From positions 2,442,090 through 2,506,089 of the forward strand of contig CM001438.1 of the NCBI GenBank assembly GCA_000244995.1: a stretch of DNA of 64,000 bases. The letters are read 5' to 3'. The notes under the pieces are model-generated. The model did not search any database and was not told where the DNA came from. It was given only the letters and a program-made list of their open reading frames with translations. Of this stretch, positions 53,507 to 62,120 are shown piece by piece. The DNA is from Burkholderiales bacterium JOSHI_001 (GTDB taxonomy: Bacteria; Pseudomonadota; Gammaproteobacteria; Burkholderiales; Burkholderiaceae_C). How positions within the stretch are numbered: the stretch's first letter is position 1; each line of letters begins with the position of its first letter. A program made the position numbers and the translations under genes.

Positions 53507-55432
53507 ATGAACACACGCACGGTGGTGGCGCAGCGCGCTGGCCCGCAGGCCTGGACCTGGATGCTGGCCGCCTTGCTGCTGGTGGGCGGCTGCCTGGGCC
53601 TGGCCGCTGCGGCCCGCGCCGCGGACGACGCGCCGGGCCGCGTGGGTCGCGCGGCGCAGGTGCAGGGCAATGCCTGGCTGTACGACGCCGAGGTGAACGA
53701 ATGGACGGCCTTGCAGCGCAACCGCCCGCTGACCACCGGGGACCGCCTCACGGTGGACGAAGGTGGTCGGGTGGAAATTCGCATCGGCTCCACCACCGTG
53801 CGGCTGGACGGCGGCAGCGATCTGGAGTTCAGCCGGCTGGACGACGACCGTGTCAACCTGTACCTGCACCGCGGCAGCGTTGCCCTGCGGGTGCGTGCTT
53901 CCGAGGTGTTGAACGAGCTGATGCTGGAAACAGCCGACGGCCGTTTCCTGCCGCGGCGCACCGGCCACTACCGCATCGACCACCGCGACGAAACCAGCTA
54001 CGCCACCGCCTGGAGCGGTGAGCTGCGCTTCGAGTCGCCGGACAGCACGCTGAACATCCCGCCGGGGCAGCGTGCCGAACTGTGGCTGGACAGCGGCGAC
54101 CAGCGCACCCACTACACCTGGTCGCCCACCGAACGGGATGCCTTTTCCGACTGGGTCGCACGGGACAACCGCGACGACGAGCGCAACGCCACGTCGCGCT
54201 ATGTGTCGCCCGAGATGACAGGTTGGGAAGACCTGGACCGCAACGGGCGCTGGGACCAGCACCCCGAGTACGGCGCGGTGTGGTTCCCCACCGTGGTGGT
54301 GGCCGATTGGGCGCCTTACCGCTATGGCCATTGGGCCTGGGTGCGGCCCTGGGGCTGGACCTGGGTGGACGACGCGCCCTGGGGCTTTGCGCCGTCGCAC
54401 TACGGCCGGTGGGTGAATTGGCGGGGCCGCTGGTGCTGGGCTCCGGGCACACGCGTGGTGCGTCCGGTGTACGCCCCGGCCTTGGTGGCCTGGGTGGGCG
54501 GGCCGCAGGCCAGCATCAGCGTCACCATCGGGGGCCACCCGTCGCCAGCGGTGGGGTGGGTGCCGCTGGCGCCGTACGAGGTGTACCGGCCCACCTACCG
54601 GGTGCGCCCGGGGCAACTGCGTCACCTGAACCCCTGGGAACATGACCCGCGCCGGCCCACCGTGGTGCCGACCGGCCCGGTGTCCTACACCAACCGCGGC
54701 GTGCCAGGTGCGGTGAGCGTGGCACCTGCCGACGCCATGACCCGCCGTGCGCCGGTGGTGCCGCAGCGCCCGTCGTCCGATGACGCCTGGATGCGCCAGT
54801 TCCGCGATGCCCCGTCGAACCACCACACGCCGCCGCCGCCGGCGCCAACCCGCGTGGTGTCCGTGCCCGGTGGGGCCGTGCCTTTGCCGCCGCCGCCCGC
54901 GCCGCTTCGGCAGACCTTGCCTTCGACCATCCGACCGCAGGCGCCCGCCGTGACACCGGCGACACCGGTGCCCGGTGCGGCGGTGCCGGTGCGGCCCACG
55001 GCGCCGCCCGAGCGCCGCGACAACCGCCGCGACGTTGTCGTGCCCGAGCGGCAGAACGAGCACATGAACGAACGTCAGAACGATCGTCGCAACGAGCCCC
55101 GGCGCGACCCGCGCGGCGAGCAGCGCGGCGAGCAACGCGGTGAGCAGCGCTTCGATGCGCTGCGCCAGGCCTTGCCCCCGGTGCAGTCCGTGCGGCCTGC
55201 CGTCGTCAACCCGGCACCAGCGCCCGCCCCGGCGCCGGCCGCGCCCACCTTGCGCCCGCCCGTGGCACCGGCCGCCAATGCCACCCCCGGCCCGCAGGAG
55301 CGGCGCGGTGAAACGCGCGATGACACCCGGCGCGATGGCCGCCGTGGCGAGCCGCGCCAGCAGGACGAGCCCACGCCCCGTCAGGAGCCGGCGGACCGCC
55401 CGCGCTCGCCCGGGCGCAACAGCGTGAACTGA
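53507..55432 (+). CDS. Exported FecR / DUF6600-type protein with long Pro/Arg-rich tail
   Basis: 641 aa from the ATG at 53507 (GAAGGCGAG upstream). An N-terminal export signal (about 1-38) could end at ARA, or the Cys in LLVGGC could be a lipoprotein site. A FecR-like domain follows (about 45-190, GDRLTVDEGGRVEIRIGSTTVRLDGGSDLEF). Next is a Trp/Gly/Tyr-rich section (about 240-330, APYRYGHWAWVRPWGW and repeats), the hallmark of DUF6600. The last 200 residues are low-complexity: Pro-rich, then Arg/Glu/Gln-rich with three RGEQ in tandem. It is common in betaproteobacteria, with unknown function in the envelope. It is on the same strand as purL-def but separated by 122 bases. Confidence 0.82.
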   Translation: MNTRTVVAQRAGPQAWTWMLAALLLVGGCLGLAAAARAADDAPGRVGRAAQVQGNAWLYDAEVNEWTALQRNRPLTTGDRLTVDEGGRVEIRIGSTTVRLDGGSDLEFSRLDDDRVNLYLHRGSVALRVRASEVLNELMLETADGRFLPRRTGHYRIDHRDETSYATAWSGELRFESPDSTLNIPPGQRAELWLDSGDQRTHYTWSPTERDAFSDWVARDNRDDERNATSRYVSPEMTGWEDLDRNGRWDQHPEYGAVWFPTVVVADWAPYRYGHWAWVRPWGWTWVDDAPWGFAPSHYGRWVNWRGRWCWAPGTRVVRPVYAPALVAWVGGPQASISVTIGGHPSPAVGWVPLAPYEVYRPTYRVRPGQLRHLNPWEHDPRRPTVVPTGPVSYTNRGVPGAVSVAPADAMTRRAPVVPQRPSSDDAWMRQFRDAPSNHHTPPPPAPTRVVSVPGGAVPLPPPPAPLRQTLPSTIRPQAPAVTPATPVPGAAVPVRPTAPPERRDNRRDVVVPERQNEHMNERQNDRRNEPRRDPRGEQRGEQRGEQRFDALRQALPPVQSVRPAVVNPAPAPAPAPAAPTLRPPVAPAANATPGPQERRGETRDDTRRDGRRGEPRQQDEPTPRQEPADRPRSPGRNSVN

Positions 55433-55459
55433 GCGGCGCGGGCGGGGCGGCGCCGCATT

Positions 55460-56149
55460 TCAGCGCAGCAGCGGCGCCAGCACCGGCCAGACGTTGTCCA
55501 GGATGCGCGGGTGCGCCGCGGCGCTGGGGTGGATGCGGTCGGCCTGGAACAGGCTTTCGGCTTGGGGCGAATCGGCCACGCCTGCCAGCAGGAAGGGCAC
55601 CAGCGCCGCCCCTTCGGTTTGCGCCACCCGGGCGAACAGGGCGGCGAAATCCTGTGCGTATTGGCGGCCGTAGTTGGGTGGCACCTGCATGCCCACCACC
55701 AGCACCTTGGCACCGGCGGCCCGGGCGGCGCGGGCCATCTCGCGCAGGTTGTCCTGGGTCATGCCCAGCGGCAGGCCGCGCAGCGCGTCGTTGCCGCCCA
55801 GTTCCAGCACCACGTGGGTCGGCCGGTGCTGCGCCAACAGGGCGGCCAGGCGGGCGCGGCCCCCGGAGGTGGTGTCGCCGCTGATGCTGGCATTCACCAC
55901 CGTGGCCGCCAGCTTCTGCTGGGCCAGGCGCTTTTCCAGCAGGGCCACCCAGCCGCTGCCTCGAGCCAGGCCGTATTCGGCCGAGAGGCTGTCGCCCACC
56001 ACCAGCACCAGCGGCGGCTTCTTGGCCAGCGCCGTTGCCGCAGCGCGCGATGGCCGCACAGCGGCAGCGGCCAGGGCCAGCAGGCTACAGTGCGCCAGCC
56101 ATTGGCGCCGGGTGGCTTTCCCCACGTTCCTGCCGGCCAGAACATTCAT
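55460..56149 (-). CDS. tesA: TesA-like GDSL esterase / arylesterase with twin-arginine-like signal
   Basis: 229 aa from the ATG at 56149; an in-frame ATG at 56161 would add four residues. The N-terminus has TRRQWL followed by a hydrophobic stretch ending near SRA, so export may be by Tat. SGNH/GDSL residues are present: Ser54 in VVGDSLSAEYG, Gly in ISGDTTSGG, Asn in LELGGNDALRG, and Asp/His in ADRIHPS. E. coli TesA is a periplasmic lysophospholipase/thioesterase of the same family and is likewise divergent from ybbA. Its start shares CATG with the ATPase gene, so its promoter must lie inside the neighbour. Confidence 0.88.
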   Translation of the reverse strand: MNVLAGRNVGKATRRQWLAHCSLLALAAAAVRPSRAAATALAKKPPLVLVVGDSLSAEYGLARGSGWVALLEKRLAQQKLAATVVNASISGDTTSGGRARLAALLAQHRPTHVVLELGGNDALRGLPLGMTQDNLREMARAARAAGAKVLVVGMQVPPNYGRQYAQDFAALFARVAQTEGAALVPFLLAGVADSPQAESLFQADRIHPSAAAHPRILDNVWPVLAPLLR

Positions 56150-56822
56150 GAGCGAATCCATCATCGAAGTACAACGCGTCAGCAAGCGGGTGGCCGACTC
56201 CACCGGCGAGCTGACGATTCTGCATGACATCAACTTTGCATTGGCGGCCCAGGAATCGGCCGCCATCGTGGGCGCATCGGGTTCGGGCAAGAGCACGCTG
56301 CTGGGCCTGATCGCCGGGCTGGACCTGCCCAGCGAAGGCACAGTGCGGGTGGCCGGGGTGGATGTGTTCGCGCTGGACGAAGACCAGCGCGCTGCATTGC
56401 GCGCGCGGCAGATGGGTTTTGTGTTCCAGAGCTTCCAACTGCTGGCCAACCTGAGCGCGCTGGAGAACGTGATGCTGCCGCTGGAACTGCTGGGCGCGCC
56501 GGATGCCGAAGCCCGCGCCGCGCAGATGTTGCAGCGGGTGGGTCTGGGCGCACGGCTGCAGCACAGCCCGCGCACCCTGTCGGGCGGCGAGCAGCAGCGC
56601 GTGGCCTTGGCGCGCGCCTTCGTGGTGAAACCGGCCGTGCTGCTGGCCGACGAGCCCACCGGCAGCCTGGACTTCGCCACCGGCGAGCGGGTGATGGAAC
56701 TGATGTTCGAGTTGAACCGCGAGGCCGGCACAACGCTGGTGCTGGTGACGCACGACCGCGGCATTGCCGCGCGCTGCCAGCGCCAGTTGCACCTGGAAGC
56801 CGGGCGCCTGCTGCCGGCCTGA
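56148..56822 (+). CDS. YbbA/LolD-type ABC transporter ATP-binding protein
   Basis: 224 aa. Walker A GASGSGKS (about 42-49), Q-loop in FVFQSFQLL, signature LSGGEQQR, Walker B VLLADEPTG and H-loop VTHD are intact, so an active ATPase is expected. This class (MacB/LolD/YbbA) normally works with a FtsX-like permease; in E. coli ybbP follows ybbA. Here the next gene is ppiC on the opposite strand, so no permease is linked. The frame extends far upstream, but this start gives a normal N-terminus. I see no strong ribosome site. Confidence 0.9.
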   Translation: MSESIIEVQRVSKRVADSTGELTILHDINFALAAQESAAIVGASGSGKSTLLGLIAGLDLPSEGTVRVAGVDVFALDEDQRAALRARQMGFVFQSFQLLANLSALENVMLPLELLGAPDAEARAAQMLQRVGLGARLQHSPRTLSGGEQQRVALARAFVVKPAVLLADEPTGSLDFATGERVMELMFELNREAGTTLVLVTHDRGIAARCQRQLHLEAGRLLPA

Positions 56823-56841
56823 GGCTGGCGCGGCAGGCATG

Positions 56842-56865
56842 AAAAAGGGCGCCCTCGGGCGCCCT
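56842..56865 (-). terminator. Rho-independent terminator of the yciB-bolA-ppiC group
   Basis: Perfect 8-bp stem AGGGCGCC (56846-56853) / GGCGCCCT (56858-56865) with loop CTCG. On the - strand it is followed by TTTTTC. It lies 26 bases beyond the ppiC stop. It could also slow + strand transcription from the ATPase gene, but there is no T tract on that side. Confidence 0.8.
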
Positions 56866-56890
56866 GGTTCCTGGCTGCGTCAGCCTCGGC

Positions 56891-57703
56891 TTACTGCTGC
56901 GCGAACTTGAAGTCGGTCTTGGCCGCCTTGCGCAGGTCGTCCTGGTACTTCTGCAGCTTGATCTGTTCCAGGCGCTGCTTGATCTGCGGCTTGACGGCGT
57001 CGAACTCGGGGAACTGCGCTTCGCGCGTTTCTTCGAGCTGGATGACGTGGTAGCCGAACTGGCTCTTCACCGGGGTTTCGGTCAGTTCGCCCTTCTTCAG
57101 CTTCACCATGGCCTGGCTGAACTCGGGCACGTAGGCGTCGGGCTTGGCAAAGCCCAGGTCGCCGCCTTGTTCGCCGGAGCCCGGGTCCTTGGAATTCTTC
57201 TTGGCCAGGTCGTCGAACTTGGCGCCGCCCTTGATCTGGGCGATCAGCGCCTTGGCCTCGTCTTCCTTTTCCACCAGGATGTGGCGGGCGCGGTACTCGG
57301 TGCCCACGCTCTGGCCCTTGAACTTGTCGTACTCGGCCTTGGCTTCGGTGTCGCTGACGGGGTTGTTTTTCTTGTAGTTCTCGAACAGCTCGCGGATCAG
57401 CACGGTCTGGCGCAGCAGTTCCACCTGGGCACGGAAGTCGGCCGTGGCGGCCACACCGCGCTTTTCGGCTTCCTGGGCGAAGATCTCGCGCATCACCACC
57501 TCTTCGCGGGCGCGCTGCTCCATTTCGGGGGCGACGGGCTGGCCGGGGTTGGCGCGCTTGGCCTGGTTCAGCAGCGTCTCGACGCGCGACTTGGGCACCG
57601 CCTTGCCATTGACGAGTGCAATGTTCTGGGCCGCGACGGGCAGGGCCAGGGCAACAAAGGCAGCCGCGGCGGCGGCGCGCAGGGCGAGCGGAGTCTCAAA
57701 CAT
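56891..57703 (-). CDS. Periplasmic parvulin-type peptidyl-prolyl isomerase (PpiC/PrsA-like)
   Basis: 270 aa from the ATG at 57703; an upstream in-frame start would add 22 residues that hide the signal peptide. The signal peptide (about 1-26) is cut near VAAQ. An N-terminal SurA-like helical region precedes a parvulin domain (about 130-225) with ARHILVEKEDEA, GGDLGFAKPDAYVPEF and FGYHVIQLEE. It assists folding of envelope proteins. The order yciB-bolA-ppiC is common in Burkholderiales. Confidence 0.92.
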   Translation of the reverse strand: MFETPLALRAAAAAAFVALALPVAAQNIALVNGKAVPKSRVETLLNQAKRANPGQPVAPEMEQRAREEVVMREIFAQEAEKRGVAATADFRAQVELLRQTVLIRELFENYKKNNPVSDTEAKAEYDKFKGQSVGTEYRARHILVEKEDEAKALIAQIKGGAKFDDLAKKNSKDPGSGEQGGDLGFAKPDAYVPEFSQAMVKLKKGELTETPVKSQFGYHVIQLEETREAQFPEFDAVKPQIKQRLEQIKLQKYQDDLRKAAKTDFKFAQQ

Positions 57704-57790
57704 GGGACAGGTGACCTTGTGGAGGGGGAAAAGGTGGAAACAACCCGGTGCCGCTGCGGGCCTGCGCAAAGGAAGCCTTCGAGGGGAAGC

Positions 57791-58075
57791 TCAGTGCGTG
57801 GAACCCGGCCCGTCTTCGCTTGGAGTGCGGGTCTCGATGGCCAGGGCGTGGATGCCTTTGCCCATCAAATCGGCCAAAGAATCATACACGAGCCGGTGTC
57901 GCGCCACCCTCGTCAGGCCCTCGAAACGGGTGCTACAAATCAGCACACCGAAATGAGCGCCCTCACGCGCTCCGGCATGGCCGGCATGCAGGTGGCTGTC
58001 GTCGCGCACCTGCAGCTTTTCCGGCGCCAGGCGCTCACGCAACGTGGCTTCGATCTGCTCGGCCGTCACACCCAT
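57791..58075 (-). CDS. bolA: BolA family protein
   Basis: 94 aa, typical size. The class II KH-like fold is shown by the N-terminal VTAEQIEATLRERLAP and the core DDSHLHAGHAG, with the helix motif FEGLTRVARHRLVYDSL. The conserved His in ARHRLVY and those in the SHLHAGH loop could bind an Fe-S cluster with a monothiol glutaredoxin. It probably acts in Fe-S or stress physiology. It starts 7 bases after yciB ends and is 87 bases from ppiC. Confidence 0.92.
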   Translation of the reverse strand: MGVTAEQIEATLRERLAPEKLQVRDDSHLHAGHAGAREGAHFGVLICSTRFEGLTRVARHRLVYDSLADLMGKGIHALAIETRTPSEDGPGSTH

Positions 58076-58082
58076 GGCGGCC

Positions 58083-58736
58083 TCAGGAACGCGAATCGCC
58101 GGGCGCTGGCGCAGGGGTGGGGTCGTCCTTGATGTAGCGGCTCATGTAGAAGCCCTGTGCCAGGATGAAAATGACCGAGATGCCCATCCCGCCGAAGGTC
58201 TTGAAGCGCACCCAGGTTCGGGTGTCGAAGCTGTAGGCCACCCACAGGTTCAGCAGGCCCATCATGCCGAAGTAGAAGATCCAGGCGAAGTTCAGCCGGT
58301 GCCACACGGTTTCCGGCAGTTCCATCTGGTCACCCAGTTGCATGCGCAACAGGTTCTTGCGGAAGAAGGTCTGGCTCACCCAGAACAGCAGGCCCATGGT
58401 CCAGTACAGCACGCTGGGCTTCCACTTGATGAAGGTCTCACTGTGCAGCCACAGCGTCAGCCCGCCCAGCACCACCACGGTGCCCAGGCTGATCCAGAGC
58501 ATCAGCCCCACCTTCTGGCCGCGCGCCTTCAGCCAGGCCACGGTGGCCAGTGTGGCCGGGATGACCACCAGCGTGGCCAGCATCACCGGCGCCTCGTCGG
58601 TGCTGACGCGCCCGCCCGAGATCAGGGCGCCGAAGTGCTCGGAAATGAACTGGGCCGTCCAGTCCCGGTGGCCATCGGCGTAGGTGTAGCTGCCGAAGAA
58701 CAGGATGATGGGCAGGAAGTCGAGCAGGAATTTCAT
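58083..58736 (-). CDS. yciB: Inner-membrane septation protein YciB (IspZ/septation protein A family)
   Basis: 217 aa with about five membrane segments. The start MKFLLDFLPIILFFGSY is diagnostic, as are FIKWKPSVLYWTMGL and NFAWIFYFGMMGLLNLWVAY. Members influence cell-envelope synthesis and division; the molecular activity is unclear. A long stretch, YTYADGHRDWTAQFISEHFG, between the first two segments is somewhat longer than in E. coli. Divergent from the acyl-CoA ligase, with 216 bases between, in which I see no recognisable promoter. Confidence 0.93.
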   Translation of the reverse strand: MKFLLDFLPIILFFGSYTYADGHRDWTAQFISEHFGALISGGRVSTDEAPVMLATLVVIPATLATVAWLKARGQKVGLMLWISLGTVVVLGGLTLWLHSETFIKWKPSVLYWTMGLLFWVSQTFFRKNLLRMQLGDQMELPETVWHRLNFAWIFYFGMMGLLNLWVAYSFDTRTWVRFKTFGGMGISVIFILAQGFYMSRYIKDDPTPAPAPGDSRS

Positions 58737-58952
58737 GCAGGCAGTCGCCAGGTGGGCAACGTGGGAGCGACAGGTTCAGGTCAGCCGCGCAGTGTACCGG
58801 GGCGCGACACGCGCCTTCGCAAGGCCTTACCCGCGCCGCGCCGAGCCCTGGGCGGGCCCGGTGGCGTGCAGGGCGGGGAAGCCCCCAGGGCCCGGCGACA
58901 GCCGGGTGGCGATACTGCGCTTTGTCCTGACCCCCGACTTGACGAGGTTCCC

Positions 58953-60581
58953 ATGCTCGGCCTGATGCAAGACCAACCGCTGCTCATTGCCAACCTGCTG
59001 GAGTTCGCCTCCCGCCACCACCGCAGCACCGAAATCGTTTCCCGCCGCGTGGAAGGCGACATCCACCGCTACACCTATGCCGACGCCGCCGCGCGGGCGC
59101 GCAGAGTGGCCAACGCGCTGGACCGTCTGGGCCTGGCTTTTTCCGACCGCGTGGGCACCCTGGCCTGGAACGGCTACCGGCACTACGAGCTGTACTTCGG
59201 CATCAGCGGCAGTGGCCGCGTCATCCACACCATCAATCCGCGCCTGCTGCCCGAGCAGGTGGCCTGGATCGCCAACCACGCCGAGGACCAGGTGCTGTGC
59301 TTCGACATGACCTTCCTGCCGGTGGTCAAGGCCATCTGGAGCAAGTGCAACACGGTCAAGCAATGGATTGCACTGTGCGACGCCGACAAGCTGCCCGCCG
59401 ACACCGGCATCCCGAACCTGCGCTCCTACGAAGACTGGATCGCTGGCGAGAGCGAGCACTACACCTGGCCCCAGTTCGACGAAAACAGCGCTGCGGCGCT
59501 GTGCTACACCAGCGGCACCACCGGCAACCCCAAGGGCGCGCTGTACAGCCACCGATCCACCGTGCTGCACGCTTATGGCGCGGCGCTGCCCGATTCGGTG
59601 AACCTGTCGGCCCGCGACAGCGTGCTGCCCGTGGTGCCCATGTTCCACGTCAATGCCTGGGGCATTCCCTATGCCGCGGCCATGACCGGCGCCAAGCTGG
59701 TGTTCCCCGGTGCCGCCCTGGACGGCAAGAGCGTGTACGACCTGATCGAGGCCGAGGGCGTCACCCTGTCGGCCGGGGTGCCCACGGTGTGGCTGGGCCT
59801 GCTCACGCATGCGCAGCAGCAGGGCCTGAAGTTTTCCACCATGACGCGCACCGTCATCGGGGGCTCGGCCTGCCCGCCGGCCATGGTGCGGGCCTTCAAG
59901 CTGGAGTACGGCGTGACCGTGCTGCACGGCTGGGGCATGACCGAGATGTCGCCCCTGGGCACGGTGTGCAACCTGAAGCTGCCGCAGCTGAAGCTGGGCA
60001 TTGAAGACCAGTTGACCATCATGGCCAAGCAGGGCCGCGGCATCTTCGGCGTGGAGATGAAGATCGTGGACCCCGACGGCAAGGAAATGCCCTGGGACGG
60101 CAAGACCAGCGGCGACCTGCTGGTGAAGGGGCCCTGGATCATCGCCAGCTACTTCAAGGGCGAGGGCGGCGACCCGCTGGTGGACGGCTGGTTCCCCACC
60201 GGCGACGTGGCCACCATCGACGCCGACGGCTTCCTGCAGATCACCGACCGCAGCAAGGACGTCATCAAGTCCGGCGGCGAATGGATCAGCTCCATCGACG
60301 TGGAGAACATCGCCATGGCGCACCCGGCGGTGGCCATGGCCGCGTGCATCGGCGTGCCGCACCCGAAATGGGACGAACGCCCGCTGCTGGTGGTGGTGAA
60401 GAAGCCCGGCGCCGAGGCCACGCGCGAGGCCATCCTGGCCTTCTTCGAGGGCAAGATCGCCAAGTGGCAGGTGCCCGACGACGTGGCTTTTGTCGACAGC
60501 ATCCCGCTGGGGGCCACCGGCAAGATGCAGAAGAACAAGCTGCGCGATCAGTTCAAGTCGCACACCTTGCCCGGAAACTGA
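58953..60581 (+). CDS. AMP-forming acyl-CoA ligase, 3-(methylthio)propionyl-CoA/medium-chain type (DmdB-like)
   Basis: 542 aa from the ATG at 58953 (GAGG 5 bases upstream); the frame is open further upstream, but the family begins with MLGLMQD.PLLI, as here. The P-loop motif [33 protein letters not shown] and the C-terminal Lys in [12 protein letters not shown] are all present, so it should form acyl-adenylate and then acyl-CoA. Substrate class cannot be decided; close relatives act on medium-chain or methylthiopropionate acids. The ABC uptake genes downstream, 191 bases away, may supply the acid or an amino-acid-like compound. Confidence 0.9.
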   Translation: MLGLMQDQPLLIANLLEFASRHHRSTEIVSRRVEGDIHRYTYADAAARARRVANALDRLGLAFSDRVGTLAWNGYRHYELYFGISGSGRVIHTINPRLLPEQVAWIANHAEDQVLCFDMTFLPVVKAIWSKCNTVKQWIALCDADKLPADTGIPNLRSYEDWIAGESEHYTWPQFDENSAAALCYTSGTTGNPKGALYSHRSTVLHAYGAALPDSVNLSARDSVLPVVPMFHVNAWGIPYAAAMTGAKLVFPGAALDGKSVYDLIEAEGVTLSAGVPTVWLGLLTHAQQQGLKFSTMTRTVIGGSACPPAMVRAFKLEYGVTVLHGWGMTEMSPLGTVCNLKLPQLKLGIEDQLTIMAKQGRGIFGVEMKIVDPDGKEMPWDGKTSGDLLVKGPWIIASYFKGEGGDPLVDGWFPTGDVATIDADGFLQITDRSKDVIKSGGEWISSIDVENIAMAHPAVAMAACIGVPHPKWDERPLLVVVKKPGAEATREAILAFFEGKIAKWQVPDDVAFVDSIPLGATGKMQKNKLRDQFKSHTLPGN

Positions 60582-60772
60582 GCGGACCCCGGTTCAAGGG
60601 GGGGGTCAAAGACTTGCTGGAGGCCGTGGCAGCGCCAGCGCTGAAAACCTTGTCCCGGCAGCGACAGTCGTTCGGGGTAGTCCCTGAACCCTGGGCGCGC
60701 GCCCTTGGGCTACCTTTGCGCACCGTTGCCGGCGCGGTCGGTGGGCGGCCTTGTCATTCAGGAGGTGGTGCA

Positions 60773-62011
60773 ATGAAGTTCTCGCAGACGAAGTGGGGCG
60801 TGGCAGCTGTGCTGCCGCTGGCCCTGGCGGCCTCCCAGGCCCTGGCCCAGAAGGGCGAGACGGTCAAGATCGGCTGGGTGGACCCGCTGTCGGGCCTGAT
60901 GGCGCCGGTGGGCCAGAACCAGCTCAAGAGCTACCAGTTCATCGCCGAGCACTTCAACAAGAGCAACCCGGCGGGTGTGAAGTTCGAGATGGTGCCCATC
61001 GACAACAAGCTCAGCCCGCAGGAAAGCACCAACGCGGTCAAGAGCCTGATCGACCAGGGCGTGCGTTACGTGGTGCAGGGCAATGGCTCGGGCGCGGCGC
61101 TGGCCATCATGGACGCGGTGTCCAAGCACAACGAGCGCAACCCCGGCAAGGAGATGGTCTACCTGAACTACGCCGCGGTGGACCCCGACCTGACCAACAG
61201 CAAGTGCAACTACTGGCACTTCCGCATGGACGCCGACACGTCCATGAAGATGGAAGCCCTGACCACCTTCATGAAGGACCAGGCCGACATCAAGAAGGTC
61301 TACCTGGTCAACCAGAACTACTCGCACGGCCACCAGGTCAGCAAGTACGCCAAGGAAATCATGGCGCGCAAGCGCCCGGACATCCAGTTCGTGGGCGACG
61401 ACCTGCACCCGCTGGCGTCGGTGCGCGACTTCGCGCCCTACATCGCCAAGATCAAGGCCTCGGGCGCCGACACGGTGCTCACCGGCAACTGGGGCTCCGA
61501 CCTCACGCTGCTGATCAAGGCCGCCAACGACGCCGGCCTGAACGTCAAGTTCTACACCTACTACGCCACCGTCAGCGGCACGCCCAGCGCTTTGGGCCCC
61601 AGCGCCGAAGGCCGTGTGTACCAGGTGGGCTATGGCCACAGCAACATGGGTGGTGAAATTGGCAAGCTGGGCGACCAGTACAAGGCCAAGTTCAACGACG
61701 ACTACTACACCCTGTCCACCTACCATGTGATGTCCATCCTGTCCAACGGCATGGCCAAGGCCAAGAGCACCGACCCGGTGAAAGTGGCCGCCGCGATGGA
61801 AGGCCTGAAGTTCAAGAGCTTCAACGGCGAGGTGGAAATGCGCAAGACCGACCACCAGATGCAGCAAGGGCTGTTCGTCAGCGTGTGGCAGAAGGCCGAT
61901 GCCAAGAACCCCTACAGCGTGGAAAACACCGGCTATGGCTTCCGCGCGGTGAAGTACTACGAACCCTACGTGGCCAGCACGCCCACGTCCTGCCAGATGA
62001 AGCGTCCCTGA
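60773..62011 (+). CDS. Branched-chain-amino-acid-type ABC transporter substrate-binding protein
   Basis: 412 aa with a signal peptide cut near QALA (about residue 25). GGAGG lies 8 bases before the ATG. It is a type I periplasmic binding protein of the LivJ/leucine-binding superfamily: VKIGWVDPLSGLMAPVGQNQ at the mature start, FEMVPIDNKLSPQESTNAV, VVQGNGSGAALA and a TGNWGSDL segment. Two Cys (SKCNYWHF and the C-terminal TSCQMK) could form a disulfide. The ligand is not evident; this group binds amino acids, amides or aromatic acids. Permease genes follow beyond a terminator. Confidence 0.92.
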   Translation: MKFSQTKWGVAAVLPLALAASQALAQKGETVKIGWVDPLSGLMAPVGQNQLKSYQFIAEHFNKSNPAGVKFEMVPIDNKLSPQESTNAVKSLIDQGVRYVVQGNGSGAALAIMDAVSKHNERNPGKEMVYLNYAAVDPDLTNSKCNYWHFRMDADTSMKMEALTTFMKDQADIKKVYLVNQNYSHGHQVSKYAKEIMARKRPDIQFVGDDLHPLASVRDFAPYIAKIKASGADTVLTGNWGSDLTLLIKAANDAGLNVKFYTYYATVSGTPSALGPSAEGRVYQVGYGHSNMGGEIGKLGDQYKAKFNDDYYTLSTYHVMSILSNGMAKAKSTDPVKVAAAMEGLKFKSFNGEVEMRKTDHQMQQGLFVSVWQKADAKNPYSVENTGYGFRAVKYYEPYVASTPTSCQMKRP

Positions 62012-62052
62012 GTCGGGCCGCGCCCGGCAAGGGGCGCGCGCACGCCCGACGC

Positions 62053-62096
62053 CGGCCCGGTGCAGGGAAGCTTCCCGCCGGGCCGTTTCGTTTTTT
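62053..62096 (+). terminator. Strong intra-operon terminator between the binding protein and the LivH-like gene
   Basis: 8-bp outer stem CGGCCCGG (62053-62060) / CCGGGCCG (62078-62085), an inner GGGAA/TTCCC stem, then TTTCGTTTTTT. It lies 42 bases after the binding-protein stop and 25 bases before the permease GTG on the same strand. Confidence 0.88.
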
Positions 62097-62120
62097 CGCT
62101 GACAAGGGTGGCACCGCCAA

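Noticed and set aside
56150-56764. N-terminal extension of the TesA-like esterase to 434 aa
   Set aside because: The extension is antisense to the YbbA-like ATPase with intact Walker and signature motifs, and it would bury the export signal.
60585-60607. GACCCC/GGGGTC inverted repeat after the acyl-CoA ligase as a terminator
   Set aside because: The loop is 11 bases and no T tract follows, so support is too weak.
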